From Pleurocapsa minor HA4230-MV1 (GTDB lineage Bacteria; Cyanobacteriota; Cyanobacteriia; Cyanobacteriales; Xenococcaceae), in assembly GCA_019359095.1 (NCBI GenBank), contig JAHHHZ010000017.1, positions 62,001 to 126,000 of the forward strand: 64,000 nucleotides of DNA. The letters run 5' to 3'. Of the stretch, positions 16,411 to 27,154 are shown piece by piece. How positions within the stretch are numbered: the first letter of the stretch is position 1; the number at the start of each line of letters is the position of its first letter. The notes beneath the pieces were generated by a model, which was not told the origin of the DNA, made no database searches, and saw nothing but the letters and a program-made list of their open reading frames with translations. The translations under genes were made by a program, and so were the position numbers.

Positions 16411-17025
16411 GTGAATTTAGCGGAAGGAGTACAGATAGTTTCTTTGGGTATTTTGGGGTTAATGATGATTGGAACAGCCTTGGGGGTTGTTCTACTCCCT
16501 AAAATTGTCCATTCTGCTTTTTTGTTGGCGGGAGTGTTTATCAGTATTGCTGGTTTATACATTCTACTCAACGCCGATTTTGTGGCAGCAGCTCAGATTT
16601 TGGTTTATGTCGGTGCGGTTAACGTACTAATTTTGTTTGCGATTATGTTGGTAAATAAGCAAGAAGATTATGTTGAACTTCCTGGACGTACGCTCCGTAG
16701 AGCGGCAACTGCGGTAGTCTGCTTCGGATTATTTGCCCTACTTGGAACAATGGTTTTAGCAACACCTTGGTCACTAGATACTACTTCTACCCCCGTAGAA
16801 AATACAATTGTGGCTTTGGGTGAGCATTTCTTTAGCGATTACCTCTTGCCGTTTGAACTGGCTTCCGTATTGCTTTTAATGGCGATGGTAGGCGCAATTA
16901 TCTTGGCACGTCGTGATTTAATTCCTGAATTTTTAGTTACTGACGATAGTATCAGCACCAAACTAACTTTACCTGAGCGTCCTCGGGAGTTAGCTACCTT
17001 AAGTAGCGATCGCGATCAACAATAG
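16411..17025 (+). CDS. ndhG: NDH-1 subunit NdhG
   Basis: Membrane subunit equivalent to ND6/NuoJ of complex I, with five predicted helices. Segments QILVYVGAVNVLILFAIML and LLLMAMVGAIILARRDLIPE are characteristic. 204 residues. It starts with GTG at 16411 behind a strong AGAGGAG, so initiation at GTG is well supported. The soluble C-terminal tail is usual for cyanobacteria. Confidence 0.95.
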   Translation: MNLAEGVQIVSLGILGLMMIGTALGVVLLPKIVHSAFLLAGVFISIAGLYILLNADFVAAAQILVYVGAVNVLILFAIMLVNKQEDYVELPGRTLRRAATAVVCFGLFALLGTMVLATPWSLDTTSTPVENTIVALGEHFFSDYLLPFELASVLLLMAMVGAIILARRDLIPEFLVTDDSISTKLTLPERPRELATLSSDRDQQ

Positions 17026-17070
17026 ATTTAGTCTGATTAATTATTCAGTAAATAAGGAGAGATAAACACA

Positions 17071-17376
17071 GTGCAGTTAGAATACTTTTTGTTGCTAGCA
17101 GCAGCACTATTCTGTATCGGCATCTATGGTCTAATTACTAGCCGTAATGCAGTACGAGTTTTAATGTCGATTGAGTTGATGCTTAATGCGGTTAATCTCA
17201 ATTTAGCAGGATTTTCTAATTATTTAGATCCAGAAAATATTAAAGGTCAGGTATTTACCGTATTTGTAATTACCGTAGCAGCAGCCGAAGCAGCAGTTGG
17301 TTTGGCAATTGTGCTGGCTATTTACCGTAACCGTAACACTATTGATATGGAGCAGTTTAATTTACTGAAATGGTAG
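17071..17376 (+). CDS. ndhE: NDH-1 subunit NdhE
   Basis: Small membrane subunit equivalent to ND4L/NuoK, three helices, 101 residues, exactly the family length. Conserved glutamates lie in the helices ([12 protein letters not shown] and [17 protein letters not shown]). GTG start at 17071 preceded by AAGGAGAG. Last gene of the operon; a terminator follows at 17473. Confidence 0.96.
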   Translation: MQLEYFLLLAAALFCIGIYGLITSRNAVRVLMSIELMLNAVNLNLAGFSNYLDPENIKGQVFTVFVITVAAAEAAVGLAIVLAIYRNRNTIDMEQFNLLKW

Positions 17377-17472
17377 TCAAGGGCTTTGCCCTAGCTATAA
17401 GCTATTTACTTAAGTAATCGCGCATAAGCTAAAGGCTTTTTTTAGTCAATTAAGAGCAATAGCAATGATCAA

Positions 17473-17500
17473 AGCCGAGTTTATCCTCGGCTAATTTTTT
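17473..17500 (+). terminator. Rho-independent terminator of the ndhAIGE operon
   Basis: 7-bp stem AGCCGAG / CTCGGCT with a 6-base loop, followed by AATTTTTT. About 100 bases after the ndhE stop. A smaller hairpin (AGGGC-TTT-GCCCT) lies immediately after ndhE at about 17381. Confidence 0.85.
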
Positions 17501-17672
17501 GCTTTAATTAGAAAGCGAGAAGCGATCTCTGTTGTTGCCTATCAAAACTCTCATTTGCGACTATTGGAAGATAATTTAGTCGAGAGCAAATTTTCTGTAA
17601 CAGAAAACAATCATGACTAAAAATTTATTTTAAATTAACGTTGTGCAGATGTTGCTGATTTTTATGACGGCG

Positions 17673-17783
17673 TTACAGCAGTTTTCGATTGAGTAGACAC
17701 ATTAATTTATCGAAGTAATAGGTAATGGGTAATGGGTAATGGGTAATGGGTAATGGGTTCTATCCAACTGAAATTCGCTGTAA
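17673..17783. repeat. Heptamer-containing repeat (MITE-like), complete copy
   Basis: 111 bases bounded by imperfect terminal inverted repeats (TTACAGC...GCTGTAA; the arms continue as TTTTC-ATTGAGT and ACT-GAAA). Inside is a tandem array of the heptamer GGTAATG, about five units at 17721-17758. The same unit occurs at 36742-36838 (complete, inverted) and as halves at 28143-28184 and 40100-40161. The rest of the 17377-17972 spacer holds the ndh terminator and A+T-rich sequence with no gene. Confidence 0.75.
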
Positions 17784-17972
17784 GTTATTTAGTAGGTATC
17801 AATTAATAGTATAGGGATCATGGTCAAAAGTATTCTAATTAGGTTTAAAGCAATAGTAATTGATAAACCTTTGTTTTTAGATACTAAAAATATATCTAAA
17901 GTAATATTAATGTAAGGTAATAAATATGATTTATTAAATATAGTTCAAGATTTAGACAATTGTTCAAAAGTC

Positions 17973-18833
17973 ATGGTTGCAATTCAAGCAAAAAAAGATG
18001 ATTCAGAGGTAAATTCAGTTTCCATACCTCAGAAACATGGAGAGTTAATCATCATTGGCGGTGCAGAAGATAAGGAAAATGAATGTACGATCTTACGCGA
18101 GTTCATTCGTCGCTCTGGCGGTAGACGTGCCAAAATTGCGATTATGACTGCTGCTACTAGCTTGCCAGGAGAGGTGGGAGCAATGTATAGAAATATCTTT
18201 GAAAGATTTGAAGTAGAACAGGTAGATATTATCGATACAGAAAGAAGAGAAGATGCTAGTGATTCGAGAAACCTGGAAATAATTGAACAAGCGACTGGAG
18301 TATTTTTTTCGGGAGGAGATCAATCTCGGATCACTGATTTACTCAAAGATACTGAAATCGATCGCATATTACATGAAAGACTCAAGAGTGGATTAATAAT
18401 TGCTGGTACGAGTGCTGGTGCAGCCATGATGTCAGAAATTATGATTGTTGAAGGAGAAGCCGAAACACATCCGCGATTAGAAACTGTAACTTTAGAACCT
18501 GGAATGGGTTTTATACACCAAGTAGCAATCGATCAGCACTTTGCGCAACGAGGAAGATTAGGGAGGTTGGTATCAGCTTTAGTGCAACAACCTGCGGTTT
18601 TAGGAATTGGGATTGATGAGAATACAGCGATTATAGTCAATGGCGATCGCCTAGAAGTAATTGGTGAAGGTGGAGTAACTATTATCGATCTGGCAAATAT
18701 CTCTCACACTAACGTTGATGAGACTTTACATGATGAAGCTTTAGCTATTTGTGGGGCAAAACTGCATATCTTACCTGATGGTTATTATTTTGATCTTCAG
18801 CAACGGGTTTCCATGCCTGCAAGACACGATTAA
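17973..18833 (+). CDS. cphB: Cyanophycinase
   Basis: Cytoplasmic serine exopeptidase (family S51) that degrades the nitrogen reserve cyanophycin to beta-Asp-Arg dipeptides. 286 residues; nucleophile Ser147 in GTSAGAAMM, preceded by FFSGGDQSRI and followed by VAIDQHFAQRGRLGRL, all typical. ATG 17973 gives the usual short N-terminal extension before GELIIIGGAED. The cyanophycin synthetase gene cphA, often adjacent, is not in the window; the next gene is an M1 aminopeptidase read the same way. Confidence 0.95.
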   Translation: MVAIQAKKDDSEVNSVSIPQKHGELIIIGGAEDKENECTILREFIRRSGGRRAKIAIMTAATSLPGEVGAMYRNIFERFEVEQVDIIDTERREDASDSRNLEIIEQATGVFFSGGDQSRITDLLKDTEIDRILHERLKSGLIIAGTSAGAAMMSEIMIVEGEAETHPRLETVTLEPGMGFIHQVAIDQHFAQRGRLGRLVSALVQQPAVLGIGIDENTAIIVNGDRLEVIGEGGVTIIDLANISHTNVDETLHDEALAICGAKLHILPDGYYFDLQQRVSMPARHD

Positions 18834-18933
18834 TGAGCAATACAGACATAGAGACATTAGTTTTTGGCGGTTAAATTTTGCTGGATTAGATACCCTAATC
18901 AATAACGGTACATTGCAATTATTGAATTAATCT

Positions 18934-21525
18934 ATGTCTCATCTCTATTTTGATGACGAATCAACTGAACGCAAATCTTTTGAGCTTCCAGGGGCAAAAC
19001 CTCACTACAATCCAGATCGCCCTGGACAGGTAGAGCATATTTTTCTCGATTTGATTTTAGACATCCCTAATCAGAGTTTTCGAGGCACCTGTACGACGAC
19101 AATTATTCCCGTGCGATCGCCGATTAATCTTTTGACGATGGATGCAGTGGATCTAGAAATTGAATCTGTTTTGGTTGATAGTGTTAGTCAACAGTTTGAT
19201 TATGATGGCGAAAAAATTGAGATTTATTTACAGCAGGCTACCACCACTGAAGCAATTAAGGTAGAAATTGCCTACTCGGTAGATCATCCTCAACGTGGAC
19301 TTTATTTTATTCAACCCACAGCAGATTATCCTGATAAACCAACTCAAGTATGGACGCAGGGAGAAGATGAAGACTCACGCTTTTGGTTTCCTTGCTTTGA
19401 TTATCCTGGTCAACTGGCTACTTCTGAAATTAGAGTCCAAGTACCCACAGGTTTTAGGGCAATTTCTAATGGAGAGTTGCTAAAGACTGAATTAGTAAGT
19501 GAAGGCGTGGTTTATCATTGGTTGCAGCAGCAGGTACACCCCACCTATCTCATGACTTTAGCAGTAGGAGACTTTGCCGAAATCAAAGATGAGTGGCGCG
19601 GAAAACCCGTTAACTATTACGTTGAACAGGGAAGAGAAGCGGACGCTAAACGCAGTATGGGGAAGACTCCTCGCATGGTGGAGTTTTTATCCCAGAAATA
19701 TGGTTACGATTATCCCTATCCTAAGTACGCTCAAGTCTGCGTTGATGACTTTATTTTTGGCGGGATGGAGAATACCTCCACTACCCTGTTAACAGATCGC
19801 TGTTTGCTGGATGAACGAGCAGCCAAAGACAATATGCGTACTGAAAGTTTAGTCCTGCACGAACTAGCTCATCAATGGTTTGGGGATTTAGTTGTAATTA
19901 AACACTGGTCTCACGCCTGGATTAAAGAGGGAATGGCTTCTTATGCAGAGGTGTTTTGGACAGAAGCAGAATATGGCAAGGATGATGCAGCTTATTACCT
20001 GTTAAATGAGGCTCGCACCTATATTAATGAAGATAGTACTCGTTATCGTCGTCCGATTGTGACTAATGTATATCGAGAAGCGATCGAACTGTACGATCGC
20101 CATCTTTATGAAAAGGGTGCTTGTGTCTATCATATGATTCGAGCCATTTTAGGAGATCGACTATTCGATCGGGCAATTCAAACTTTTGTTCAGGATAATG
20201 CGCATAAGACAGTAGAAACGGTGGATTTATTACGAGCGATCGAGCGAGCGACGGGTTACAACCTCATGTTCTTATTCGATCAATATGTCTTCCGTGGTGG
20301 TCACCCTGATTATAAGGTGGAATATTCTTGGGAGGTCGAGAGTAAACTGGCTAAACTTACTATTACCCAAAAGCAAGCCAAAAAAGATAGTGAAAGCAAA
20401 GAGCTATTCGATTTGAAGATTCCTGTAGCATTTGGCTATATTTCCTCAGAGTCTTCATCGCCAGAATTGAAAACTGTTTCTGTGCGTATCCATCAGCCAG
20501 AACAAAGTTTTTACTTTCCCCTAGAGAAGAAGCCCGATTTTGTTAGTTTTGATGTTAATAATAATTTTCTCAAAACGGTGGTGCTGCAATATCCAGTAGC
20601 GGAACTCAAACAGCAGTTAAAACACGATCGCGATCCTGTCTCGCGCATTTATGCTGCTGCTGCACTGGCAAAAAAAGGTGGTTTGGAAGCAATTAAAGCT
20701 TTGGCTCAATCCTTAACTGATGACTCTTTTTGGGGAGTAAGGGTTGAAGTGGCGAAAAAACTAGGCAAAATTAAGCTCAATCAGGCGTTTGATGCTTTAA
20801 AAACTGGCTTGAAAGATGAAGATGCGAGAGTACGACTAGCGGTAATTACGGCGTTGAGTAACTTCAAAACCGATCTTAGCTATGAAACTATCGCCAACTG
20901 TCTTGAGCAAGGAGATTCCAGCTACTATACCGAAGCTGCTGCTGCTCGAAGTTTGGGATCTATGGTCTCAGGTAATCTTAAAGCTAAACAACCAGAGGCG
21001 ATCGCTTTACTCAAAAAAATTCTCCTAGAGCGTGCAGGGTGGAATGAAGTTGTCCGTAGTGGCGCGATTTCTGGCTTAAGTAAAATGAAAACTGCTGCTG
21101 AGGCGGTAGATATTATGATTGAATATACCAAGCCAGTCACACCACAGGCTTTAAGACTGACCTCAATCCGCTGTTTAGGCACTATTTCTACTGGTCAAAC
21201 TTCTGAAAAACTAGGGGAGATCCTCGAACAGTTAGAAGCGATCGCTGGGGAGTCTTTCTTCTTAACTCAGGTGGCGGTTGTAGGAGCATTAGGACAGATG
21301 CAAACTGCCCAGGCAATTCCTCTACTTAACGATTTGGCTGCTCAAACTGCCGATGGTAGAGTGCGTCGCAGTGCAGAAGAAGCCGTAGCTAAAGTGCAAA
21401 AAAACCTGGGTGCAGAGCAAGCAGTTAAGGAATTGCGCACCGAACTAGATCAGCTCAAACAGGCAAATCAAGACTTAACCAGTAGACTGGCTAAGTTAGA
21501 AGTGTCAGCTAAAACGGGGGAATAG
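18934..21525 (+). CDS. M1-family aminopeptidase with HEAT-repeat C-terminus
   Basis: Zinc aminopeptidase related to PepN/aminopeptidase N. Substrate N-terminus-binding motif GGMEN at 276-280; zinc site H309-E310-x-x-H313 (HELAHQWFGD) with third ligand E332 (WIKEGMASYAE). After about residue 570 come HEAT-like helical repeats (for example DPVSRIYAAAALAKKGG, DDSFWGVRVEVAKKLGK, DEDARVRLAVITALS) and a final coiled coil rich in Leu and Glu. 863 residues. It may degrade peptides released by other proteases, possibly including dipeptides from cyanophycin turnover given its neighbour cphB, though that link is only positional. Confidence 0.92.
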   Translation: MSHLYFDDESTERKSFELPGAKPHYNPDRPGQVEHIFLDLILDIPNQSFRGTCTTTIIPVRSPINLLTMDAVDLEIESVLVDSVSQQFDYDGEKIEIYLQQATTTEAIKVEIAYSVDHPQRGLYFIQPTADYPDKPTQVWTQGEDEDSRFWFPCFDYPGQLATSEIRVQVPTGFRAISNGELLKTELVSEGVVYHWLQQQVHPTYLMTLAVGDFAEIKDEWRGKPVNYYVEQGREADAKRSMGKTPRMVEFLSQKYGYDYPYPKYAQVCVDDFIFGGMENTSTTLLTDRCLLDERAAKDNMRTESLVLHELAHQWFGDLVVIKHWSHAWIKEGMASYAEVFWTEAEYGKDDAAYYLLNEARTYINEDSTRYRRPIVTNVYREAIELYDRHLYEKGACVYHMIRAILGDRLFDRAIQTFVQDNAHKTVETVDLLRAIERATGYNLMFLFDQYVFRGGHPDYKVEYSWEVESKLAKLTITQKQAKKDSESKELFDLKIPVAFGYISSESSSPELKTVSVRIHQPEQSFYFPLEKKPDFVSFDVNNNFLKTVVLQYPVAELKQQLKHDRDPVSRIYAAAALAKKGGLEAIKALAQSLTDDSFWGVRVEVAKKLGKIKLNQAFDALKTGLKDEDARVRLAVITALSNFKTDLSYETIANCLEQGDSSYYTEAAAARSLGSMVSGNLKAKQPEAIALLKKILLERAGWNEVVRSGAISGLSKMKTAAEAVDIMIEYTKPVTPQALRLTSIRCLGTISTGQTSEKLGEILEQLEAIAGESFFLTQVAVVGALGQMQTAQAIPLLNDLAAQTADGRVRRSAEEAVAKVQKNLGAEQAVKELRTELDQLKQANQDLTSRLAKLEVSAKTGE

Positions 21526-21576
21526 TTACAGAGTTACAGATTACTTTTCAGTTGATACTTTGAGGTAATCTGTAGC

Positions 21577-22680
21577 TTAACTGACTACGTTAGAATAGCT
21601 TTCCGATTCAGACTCAGACTGGGGTTTGGCAAAAATCATCCGTCCTGCGGAGGTTTGCAGAGAAGATGTGACTACTACCTGTAATTCTCCACCAACGCTG
21701 TCGCTACCTTCTTCCACCACCACCATCGTACCGTCTTCTAAATAGCCAATACCCTGCTCTGGTTCTTTACCCTGCTTAAGTATTTTCAACTCTAAATAAT
21801 CGCCTGGAAGATAAACAGGACGAAGCGCACGAGCTAAATCATTAATATTTAAAATCTGAACTTTTTGCAGGTTTGCTACTTTACTTAAGTTGTAGTCATT
21901 GGTTAATAGAGTCCCGCTTATTTCCTGTGCCAAATTCACCAACTTCGCATCAACAGTATCAATATCTTCATAATCTGCCTTGTTAATCACAATGCGATCG
22001 GGATAGTTTTCCTGCATCTGATTGAGAATATCTAGACCTCTCCTACCACGAATCCGCTTCTGAGAATTGCTGGCATCGGCTAGATTCTGTAATTCTTGCA
22101 GGACAAACTGAGGGATCAATACTTGCCCTTCAAGAAAGCCTGTTTTCAGCAGTTCTTCCACTCTACCGTCAATAATACAGCTAGTATCCAAAATTTTAGT
22201 AGGCATTGCTTCTAGCGTGCCTTCTGCCACCAACATCGACTCAATACTATTAGGATTAATTAGGCGTAAGAAAGTTCGCCCATGAGTATCCGCCAGACTA
22301 ATCCCCAAATAGGAAAACATGACGCTACCAAGTACGGCAAAAGCTGGTTTAAAAAAGCTCAACTCTTGGGGAATCGGCAGCAAAAAGACTGGTGCTAAAG
22401 TCAAATTAGCTACTAACAAACCCATCACCAGACCGATCGCTCTGGTAATAATAATTTCAATCTTAGTGTTACGGATCTGATTTTCTAAGCGACGATAGGT
22501 AGTTTGTACTACAACCCCCACCCCCAAACCGATAATGGCAGCGAATCCCGCAATTACAAAGCGCAAAGCTTCGATATTAGATACCCCTTCCAAGATATCT
22601 TTCGGTAGCAACTGTAACCCATCGAATCCGATGTTTACCGCTGCAATAATGCAAATGATAATTATGATGGCATCAACCAT
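21577..22680 (-). CDS. Membrane-anchored PIN-TRAM domain protein (YacL family)
   Basis: Four N-terminal membrane segments (about 1-130), a PIN nuclease-like domain (about 165-290; acidic residues in KILDTSCIIDGRV and LLTNDYNLSKVA) and a C-terminal TRAM RNA-binding domain (about 300-350; LEDGTMVVVEEG). 367 residues, usual for the family, which is nearly universal in cyanobacteria and Firmicutes but poorly characterised; a membrane-associated RNase role is likely from the domains. Convergent with the M1 aminopeptidase gene. Confidence 0.85.
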   Translation of the reverse strand: MVDAIIIIICIIAAVNIGFDGLQLLPKDILEGVSNIEALRFVIAGFAAIIGLGVGVVVQTTYRRLENQIRNTKIEIIITRAIGLVMGLLVANLTLAPVFLLPIPQELSFFKPAFAVLGSVMFSYLGISLADTHGRTFLRLINPNSIESMLVAEGTLEAMPTKILDTSCIIDGRVEELLKTGFLEGQVLIPQFVLQELQNLADASNSQKRIRGRRGLDILNQMQENYPDRIVINKADYEDIDTVDAKLVNLAQEISGTLLTNDYNLSKVANLQKVQILNINDLARALRPVYLPGDYLELKILKQGKEPEQGIGYLEDGTMVVVEEGSDSVGGELQVVVTSSLQTSAGRMIFAKPQSESESESYSNVVS

Positions 22681-23103
22681 TGTTTTAGTTGAATAAAATG
22701 ATATGAATATATTCTTCCTTTACTTTAGTAAATTCTCAAGGATTGTGTGAAAAATAACGGGAGTTCTTAATATTACTCTGGCAATTAGTCTAATTATGAT
22801 GAGCCAAAATTTCAGCCTGAGAAGATTAAGAATACATTTTTGCCATAAAATTAAACAGTTTTACGCAAAAAATTACCTAAGTTAATCTTTGCCAATTAAT
22901 CTTTGTTTGAGCTAAAAAAATTGCTGAATGACTATGGATATGTGCTATCAAGATTTAAGTTATACCATTTCTTCTTGAGGTTGCATTTAATATTTTCAGT
23001 TTAAATCTCGCGCAAAGTCGCAAAGACGCAAAGGGGTTAAATTTAATTTAGTGCATTGTTATAGAGAATTGGTATTCGTGCTTGAGTAGCAAATTGCTAA
23101 TAT
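22681..23103. other. Intergenic spacer with a short tandem repeat
   Basis: A+T-rich. At 23011-23033 the unit CGCAAAG occurs three times at 8-base spacing. The upstream part must hold the promoter of the PIN-TRAM gene. No gene or RNA recognised. Confidence 0.5.
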
Positions 23104-23520
23104 CTATTTAAATCTAGTAGTCTGAGCAATTTGTGCAATTATCTTCCAGCCAATTAATGCACCCAAAGCATAATGGGGAAAATCCCACCAATCAAAGCCA
23201 GCACCCAGCAACATGCGCCAAATAAATGAAGAACGTATACTGACTGGAACTAAATAAAACCAGATCTGGCTAACCTCAATGATGCAGGTTACAGCAAATA
23301 CCCACAGAGCAATTTGACCTAACTTGGTTGACTTTTTGCTGACAGGAGCAAACCAAAAGATTAATAAACACCAAAAAATCTCATACAAGACATCACCTGA
23401 ATAATCTTGAATCCATTCTTGTCCGATGCCTGCATAAACTTTAGAAAAAATGCCCAACGGGATAATCAGTAGCAGTGCAAGTAGAATTAGAACTCGTTTG
23501 CCTAATAATTTTTGAACCAT
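23104..23520 (-). CDS. DUF2809 family membrane protein
   Basis: 138-residue integral membrane protein with about four helices; recognised by the C-terminal GAGFDWWDFPHYALGALIGW segment typical of DUF2809. Function unknown in all members. ATG at 23520. Monocistronic by position, between an A+T-rich spacer and ssb. Confidence 0.75.
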   Translation of the reverse strand: MVQKLLGKRVLILLALLLIIPLGIFSKVYAGIGQEWIQDYSGDVLYEIFWCLLIFWFAPVSKKSTKLGQIALWVFAVTCIIEVSQIWFYLVPVSIRSSFIWRMLLGAGFDWWDFPHYALGALIGWKIIAQIAQTTRFK

Positions 23521-23643
23521 TAACTCTTAAAGATTGAAAAATTTAACAGTTCATCTAGCCTAATCTGTAACTACTTACACCGCCTTAAAGTTAGCAAATA
23601 ACTGGTGATTATCAATTAATTTAACTACATTGAACTATTGTCT

Positions 23644-24132
23644 TTAAAAAGGAATTTCATCCCAATCTTCATTACCACCACTTACAGGAGCAGGTTCAGG
23701 AGTCGGTGCAGGTTCGGGGGCGACATAGGCTGGTGCAGCCTGTGGTTTAGGAGTCGGGGCAAAATCAACTACGTTGTCTGGTTGTTGAACTTGATGCGGT
23801 TCAACCGTATAACTAGAGACCCCAGCACTAACTGAACCTAGAGGATAGATGCGCGAGGCAACTAATTTAGCCCGCTTTTCTTTATATCCTTCTGGCATCT
23901 CAAACAGATTCATTGATAAGCGACCTTCAATAATAACCCGATCTCCTGCGTTGTAGGTGCTTTTAATCTCTTCAGCTAGCTTGCCCCACCCTTCTACCTG
24001 CACTTTACCAGGGTCTTCTCCCTCTTTGGTAGATTCAAACTCAACCATCATAGTAGATACGCTCACTTGATCTTGAGTAGAGCGTAGTTCGGGATCGCTG
24101 ATGATCTGTGCCATCAAAATACAGCTATTCAT
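23644..24132 (-). CDS. ssb: Single-stranded DNA-binding protein
   Basis: OB-fold protein that coats ssDNA during replication, repair and recombination. The OB domain spans about 1-110 (MNSCILMAQIISDPELR, GDRVIIEGRL). A Pro/Ala/Gln-rich disordered linker follows, then the acidic tip EDWDEIPF that docks partner proteins such as RecQ, PriA or the Pol III chi-like site. 162 residues. The linker contains repeated PAP(T/A)PEP units. This is probably one of two cyanobacterial SSBs. Confidence 0.92.
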   Translation of the reverse strand: MNSCILMAQIISDPELRSTQDQVSVSTMMVEFESTKEGEDPGKVQVEGWGKLAEEIKSTYNAGDRVIIEGRLSMNLFEMPEGYKEKRAKLVASRIYPLGSVSAGVSSYTVEPHQVQQPDNVVDFAPTPKPQAAPAYVAPEPAPTPEPAPVSGGNEDWDEIPF

Positions 24133-24234
24133 GGGTTTGCTACTCCTTAAATATCTAAATTACTCGAAACTATGTGAACAATTGTACTATTTATTACTCT
24201 GACTTTGATCTCTCCGTAATGGTAACGGCAGTTT

Positions 24235-26751
24235 TTAATAATTTTGTTCGCGATCGATAAAATTTTGGACTCGCTGGCGATATTCTAACAGTTGTACATC
24301 GACCCAACAGCGATCGCCACTATTAGCATAGATATGTACCAGGGGTTCTCCTGCATCAGGTAAGATTAAAACCCAGTTGTCATTGTGCGGATTAATTATT
24401 TTTACCCCATCAATCAACTCAAGATTTTCTTTCGGGTGAGTTTCTAGCAAGTAGCGCATCAAAGAGCCTTTGACTTTCCAAGGACAGCGAACCGAGCAGG
24501 ATTTATGGTAGACATTAGGTAGATCCTGACGAATATCAGCTAGCGATCGCTCTTGAATAGTCAGCATTTCAATCAGTTTCGCAATACCAAACATGGCATC
24601 AAAACCAGGATGAAGTTCGGGAAAGATAAAGCCCATCTCGCTACTACCACCTAACACCACATGGGGATTATCTCTAGATGCCTCCATTAAGGCAGTGGGA
24701 TTAACTTTAGTCCGAATCACCATCCCATCATGACGACGGGCAATTTCTTCTACAGCACTTGAAGCATTGACGGGAACGACTACTGTACTGCGGGGATTAG
24801 CGGTAAAAATAGTGTTGACCATCAAGGCGGTTAAAGTTTCTCCGCGAATTGGCAATCCAGCCTCGTCTACTAAAATCAGCTGCTCTCCATTAGCAGATAC
24901 TTGAGCGCCAAAATTTGCTCTTAAAGCTTCTACTACTTGCCCCAACTGATCGAGTAACACTTCTCTTTGAGTGGTTGAAATAGATGTCTCTTGCAAACTA
25001 GCATTTAGCACCACTGCATCACAGCCAAATTTGGCTAATAACTGAGGTAAAATAGCTCCTGCCACTGCGTATACATAGTCGATCACAATTTTAGAACTAC
25101 TACTACGAACGGCGGCAATATTAATATACCTGGCAAAAGCACGACTATAGGTATCAAGAATTCCGCTAGGATAACTAACGCTGCCGATTTCTTGCACTGA
25201 GACTCGACGGATATCCTCTTTAAAATAGGCTCCTTCAATCTTCTTCTCTTGGGACTTAGAAATACTGATGCCCTGTCGATCAAAAAATTCAATCAGTAAA
25301 TAATCAGCTCGATTGGGTTCCAAACGAATATGAATTCCGCCTATTACATCAATCATCGTGGTCATCATCGTACGGGCAATCGGAATAGCGGTAGCTTCTA
25401 GATTCTGCACATTAATTCCTGTCGACATCAATCCAGAAATGATCGCTCGACCAACCATCCGTGAGACACTACGCTGATCGCGGGAAACAATTACCGTTGA
25501 ACCTAATTTTAAAGTAGAACCATAAGCAGCACCTAGCTTAACGACAAATTCAGGCGTGATGTCAATGTTGGCTAGTCCCGTTACTCCTCTTTGTCCAAAA
25601 AGGTTACGTTGGGCAGTATTACCCCAAATTAAATTAATATTGAGAATCGCCCCAGACTCGATTCTTTTACTGGGCCACACCCTAACCCCTGGAGCAATTT
25701 GAGCTTCTTCACCGACAATAGATAGGCTGCCGATTACCGAACCTTCCAAAGCTTGCGATCGCCGATCCATTCTAGTACCGCGAGAGATGGTGCAGGCACG
25801 CAAATGAGCTTCATCGCCAACGGTAGCACCATTCCAAATAATTGGTCGTTTGAGATTAGCATCAGAACCAATGGTTACATTATCACCAATGACAGTTCCT
25901 GCCTCTATTTTAACCCGCGCTCCAATCCGACAATTATCGCCAATCATTACGGGAGATTCAATCATAGCGCTAGGATCGATATAAGTATTGCTGCCAAGCC
26001 AAACGCCAGGAGACTTTTCAAGGTAGGGAAAATCTAGTTTAACTTTTTGCTCCAGTGCGTCATATTGAGCTTCACGATAAGCCTCTAGATGACCTATATC
26101 ACACCAGTAACCTTCGGCAACATAGCCATACATTGCTTCTCCCTGTTCCAAGAGAATAGGGAATAAATCATTAGAAAAGTCAGACTCTTCGTTTTCTGGC
26201 AGATAATCTAACACTTCTGGCTCTAGGATATAGGTGCCAGTATTCACCGTATCTGAGAAAATTTCACTCAAAGAAGGTTTTTCCAGGAAGCGATTAATTC
26301 TACCGTCTGAATCTGTAATTACCACCCCAAAATCGACGGGGTTAGGTACACGGGTCAAAATTAAAGTAGCTTTTGATTTCTTTTCTCGGTGGAAAGCGAT
26401 CGCCTCTTGTAAATTGAAGTCGGAGATCGCATCCCCACTAATGGTAATAAAAGTATCATCTAGCCAGGGCTGAATATTTTTAACACATCCTGCCGTTCCC
26501 AAAGGCTGTTCTTCCTCGACGGCATAGGTCATTTGTACCCCAAATTCACTACCATCTTGAAAATAATCCCGCATCACGTCGGGTAAGTAATAGAGTGTGG
26601 CAATAATCTCGATAATATTGTGACGTTTTAATAAATTAATAATATGTTCGGCGATGGGGCGATTGAGTATGGGAACCATCGGTTTAGGAAGATCGCAGGT
26701 CAAAGGACGTAATCTAGTGCCTGAACCACCCGCCATAAGAACTGCTCGCAT
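24235..26751 (-). CDS. Mannose-1-phosphate guanylyltransferase-like / phosphomutase-like fusion
   Basis: 838 residues with three parts: an N-terminal nucleotidyltransferase (1-235; [28 protein letters not shown]), a left-handed beta-helix of hexapeptide repeats (about 250-370) and a phosphoglucomutase/phosphomannomutase-like region (380-830). The first part should make GDP-mannose or another sugar nucleotide. In the mutase part the phospho-serine loop, normally TASHNP, reads IRLEPNR, and the DGDxDR metal loop reads [10 protein letters not shown], so mutase activity is probably lost and the domain may be regulatory. This architecture is common in cyanobacteria. A strong AAGGAGG precedes ATG 26751. 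Confidence 0.85.
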   Translation of the reverse strand: MRAVLMAGGSGTRLRPLTCDLPKPMVPILNRPIAEHIINLLKRHNIIEIIATLYYLPDVMRDYFQDGSEFGVQMTYAVEEEQPLGTAGCVKNIQPWLDDTFITISGDAISDFNLQEAIAFHREKKSKATLILTRVPNPVDFGVVITDSDGRINRFLEKPSLSEIFSDTVNTGTYILEPEVLDYLPENEESDFSNDLFPILLEQGEAMYGYVAEGYWCDIGHLEAYREAQYDALEQKVKLDFPYLEKSPGVWLGSNTYIDPSAMIESPVMIGDNCRIGARVKIEAGTVIGDNVTIGSDANLKRPIIWNGATVGDEAHLRACTISRGTRMDRRSQALEGSVIGSLSIVGEEAQIAPGVRVWPSKRIESGAILNINLIWGNTAQRNLFGQRGVTGLANIDITPEFVVKLGAAYGSTLKLGSTVIVSRDQRSVSRMVGRAIISGLMSTGINVQNLEATAIPIARTMMTTMIDVIGGIHIRLEPNRADYLLIEFFDRQGISISKSQEKKIEGAYFKEDIRRVSVQEIGSVSYPSGILDTYSRAFARYINIAAVRSSSSKIVIDYVYAVAGAILPQLLAKFGCDAVVLNASLQETSISTTQREVLLDQLGQVVEALRANFGAQVSANGEQLILVDEAGLPIRGETLTALMVNTIFTANPRSTVVVPVNASSAVEEIARRHDGMVIRTKVNPTALMEASRDNPHVVLGGSSEMGFIFPELHPGFDAMFGIAKLIEMLTIQERSLADIRQDLPNVYHKSCSVRCPWKVKGSLMRYLLETHPKENLELIDGVKIINPHNDNWVLILPDAGEPLVHIYANSGDRCWVDVQLLEYRQRVQNFIDREQNY

Positions 26752-26925
26752 TAAAACCTCCTTGAATTATTGTTAAAGCTCAAATCTTAACTGGCTTTTT
26801 AGATACCTGTATCTTAGTACTAATAACTAGGTAACCTAAGTTGCGGGTTATAAAAAAAAAGCAAAGAGAGGACAGAGACAGCAGATTGATGATGGCGATC
26901 GCCTCAGTCTAATAGTATGGAATGA

Positions 26926-26961
26926 GTTGTTGGGTTTCGTTCCTTTCCTCAACCCAACAAC
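26926..26961. repeat. 11-bp inverted repeat in the 26752-27154 spacer
   Basis: GTTGTTGGGTT and AACCCAACAAC separated by 14 bases. Cyanobacterial spacers often carry such GTTGGGTTTCGTT palindromes, possibly transposon relics. The rest of 26752-27154 is A+T-rich and holds no gene that I can see. Confidence 0.6.
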
Positions 26962-27154
26962 GAAAACTGGAATATTGCCAATCTTAAGGTGACAAAACCG
27001 ACCCATGCTTTACGGGGTTGTAATGGATATAATCCACATTTGGTTAGTATAAAAGATTAGTCTTTATTGCCAATAAATTCTTCTATCTTTTGCCTTCGTT
27101 CAACAGTTGTTAGAATATAGCAACTACTAGTTTGTTTGGTTAGCGAGGGTAGAT

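Noticed and set aside
17721-17758. Regular spaced repeats that could suggest a CRISPR array
   Set aside because: Units are 7 bases in direct tandem without spacers; no cas genes in the window.
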